Assembly: GCA_016935315.1 (NCBI GenBank)
Contig: JAFGRD010000050.1
Coordinates: 1-35,435, forward strand
Source: Pirellulales bacterium
GTDB lineage: Bacteria > Planctomycetota > Planctomycetia > Pirellulales > Thermoguttaceae
Direction: 5' to 3'
DNA: 35,435 nucleotides
Every line of letters begins with the position of its first letter. Positions within the stretch are counted from its first letter, which is position 1. The notes beneath the pieces are model-generated. The model saw only the letters and a list, made by a program, of their open reading frames with translations. It had not been told where the DNA came from and made no database searches. Of the stretch, positions 34,771-35,435 are shown piece after piece. The translations under genes were made by a program, and so were the position numbers.

Positions 34771-35160
34771 ATGATCCGCCGGACCGTGATGGTGCTGCTC
34801 TGCGCAGCCGCCGTTCTGACCATGCTCAGCGTCGTCGAAGCCCAGGCTCAACAGGCCTACGGCCGCCAGTGGGGACGTAGCTACAGCACCCAAGACTGGA
34901 ACCGCCTGTACTACTATCCCTATGTCTTCTACCCGCAGAACTTCTGGGGAACCGACTACTATCGCAGCAGTGAAGACCTCTACTTCCGCTATCCACCGGA
35001 GATGCGGGTGCCGGTCTACAACCAGCAGTGGCACAACTACTACCCGCAGCATCGCTACGACGGCTGTGCCCGACAGCATCAAATGCTGCCGGCGTGCGGG
35101 AAGATCCAGACGGGCGTGAAGTACCACAAGGGCCACCACTTCATTCTCGACACATTCTGA
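34771..35160 (+). CDS. Small Tyr-rich secreted protein, planctomycete type
   Basis: The 129-residue product has a signal peptide (MIRRTVMVLLCAAAVLTMLSVVEAQAQ). The mature part is Tyr/Trp-rich: YGRQWGRSYSTQDWNRLYYY, PYVFYPQNFWGTDYYRSSED, YPPEMRVPVYNQQWHNYYP, ending GHHFILDTF. Similar short proteins are, to my knowledge, conserved across planctomycetes; some carry an unexplained calmodulin-binding label that I would not trust. Two Cys residues near 95-105 could form a disulphide. GGGGGG lies 5 nt before the ATG. Element D lies upstream, in what should be its promoter region. Confidence 0.82.
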   Translation: MIRRTVMVLLCAAAVLTMLSVVEAQAQQAYGRQWGRSYSTQDWNRLYYYPYVFYPQNFWGTDYYRSSEDLYFRYPPEMRVPVYNQQWHNYYPQHRYDGCARQHQMLPACGKIQTGVKYHKGHHFILDTF

Positions 35161-35306
35161 CACGCCTTCATTCTTCACACGTTTTTTGCGCGTCCAACGC
35201 GGACCGAGGGGGCCAGCCGCCCAGCGGCGACACGACTTCGGGCCCTCCGGCCGCCGGGGACTCGAATTGTTTCGCATACTTTCGGCCCGGTGAGAAACAG
35301 GCCCGT

Positions 35307-35341
35307 TGACGCAAGCCTCTGTGGCATATGTGGTTGCGTCA
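35307..35341. repeat. 8-bp inverted repeat near the window end
   Basis: TGACGCAA (35307-35314) and TTGCGTCA (35334-35341) are exact complements 19 nt apart. The rest of 35161-35435 shows no gene; a T-run at about 35183-35188 has no stem in front of it. It may be an operator or chance. Confidence 0.35.
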
Positions 35342-35435
35342 GTTCTTTGCCGCCTGGGTTGCTCCCCAAACGGCCGAAAATGGGGCGGAAAACGCGTCGT
35401 AAGTCCTGTGGTGACAACCGGTTGGAATTATTGAG

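Noticed and set aside
35183-35188. T-run after the last gene as an intrinsic terminator
   Set aside because: No GC-rich stem lies directly before it on the plus strand.
35175-35417. 80-residue minus-strand frame at the window end
   Set aside because: It has no recognisable domain, signal peptide or ribosome site.

Overview
This 35.4-kb, GC-rich window looks like the chromosome of a planctomycete, probably close to Pirellulales. The lineage call is inferred from protein style: very large secreted beta-repeat proteins with dockerin-like tails, a PEP-CTERM-type sorting tail, an LEPR-XLL-like N-terminus (LEERRLLS), lamin-tail, ThuA and HEAT-repeat proteins, a thioredoxin-protease fusion and a tandem SurA/parvulin protein. 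No rRNA, tRNA, CRISPR array or complete transposase gene was found.

Layout. At 0.1-4 kb, an RND-type efflux adaptor (-) diverges from metG (+). At 4-9.3 kb lies a giant exported protein (-) with an IdeS/Mac-like cysteine-protease head, a long beta-repeat stalk, a dockerin pair and a PEP-CTERM-like tail. At 10-12 kb there is a Dabb-domain exported protein and a ROK sugar kinase (-). At 12.4-17 kb (+) lie a thioredoxin/trypsin-like fusion, a degenerate GGDEF protein and a 13-TPR protein, followed by a CYTH protein (-). At 17.5-20.9 kb (-) is a heavily rearranged locus. It holds a transglutaminase/7TM/ATP-grasp chimera, the remains of a histidine kinase carrying a lamin-tail segment, and an N-truncated OmpR-type regulator. 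At 21-26.5 kb are a ThuA-like protein (+), an M64-type metalloprotease surface protein (-) and kdsB (-). At 26.8-31 kb are a HEAT-repeat protein, two small secreted proteins and a K+-channel-like protein. At 31.2-35.2 kb are a decayed AI-2E-family transporter, cheD, a double SurA/parvulin-like protein and a small Tyr-rich secreted protein.

The most interesting signal is a family of four ~95-101-bp imperfect palindromes (15467-15565, 19422-19524, 25538-25642, 34605-34707). Each is flanked by TA on both sides and carries matching terminal inverted repeats plus an inner hairpin. They look like a MITE with TA target duplication. All four lie between codirectional genes, in the same orientation relative to transcription and 23-126 nt before the next start codon. 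Removing copy A in silico restores a TAA stop to the GGDEF gene. Removing copy B restores a kinase C-terminus whose stop overlaps the next gene's start. The elements therefore look like recent insertions and may now act as RNA elements in leaders.

The second theme is gene decay by internal deletion and joining at 17.5-20.9 kb. An ancestral regulator-kinase-transglutaminase/ligase operon with overlapping start and stop codons can be partly reconstructed there. Several catalytic signatures elsewhere are also altered: GGDEF reads AGQQF, both parvulin domains lack the usual His, and the MetG and ROK zinc sites are unusual.
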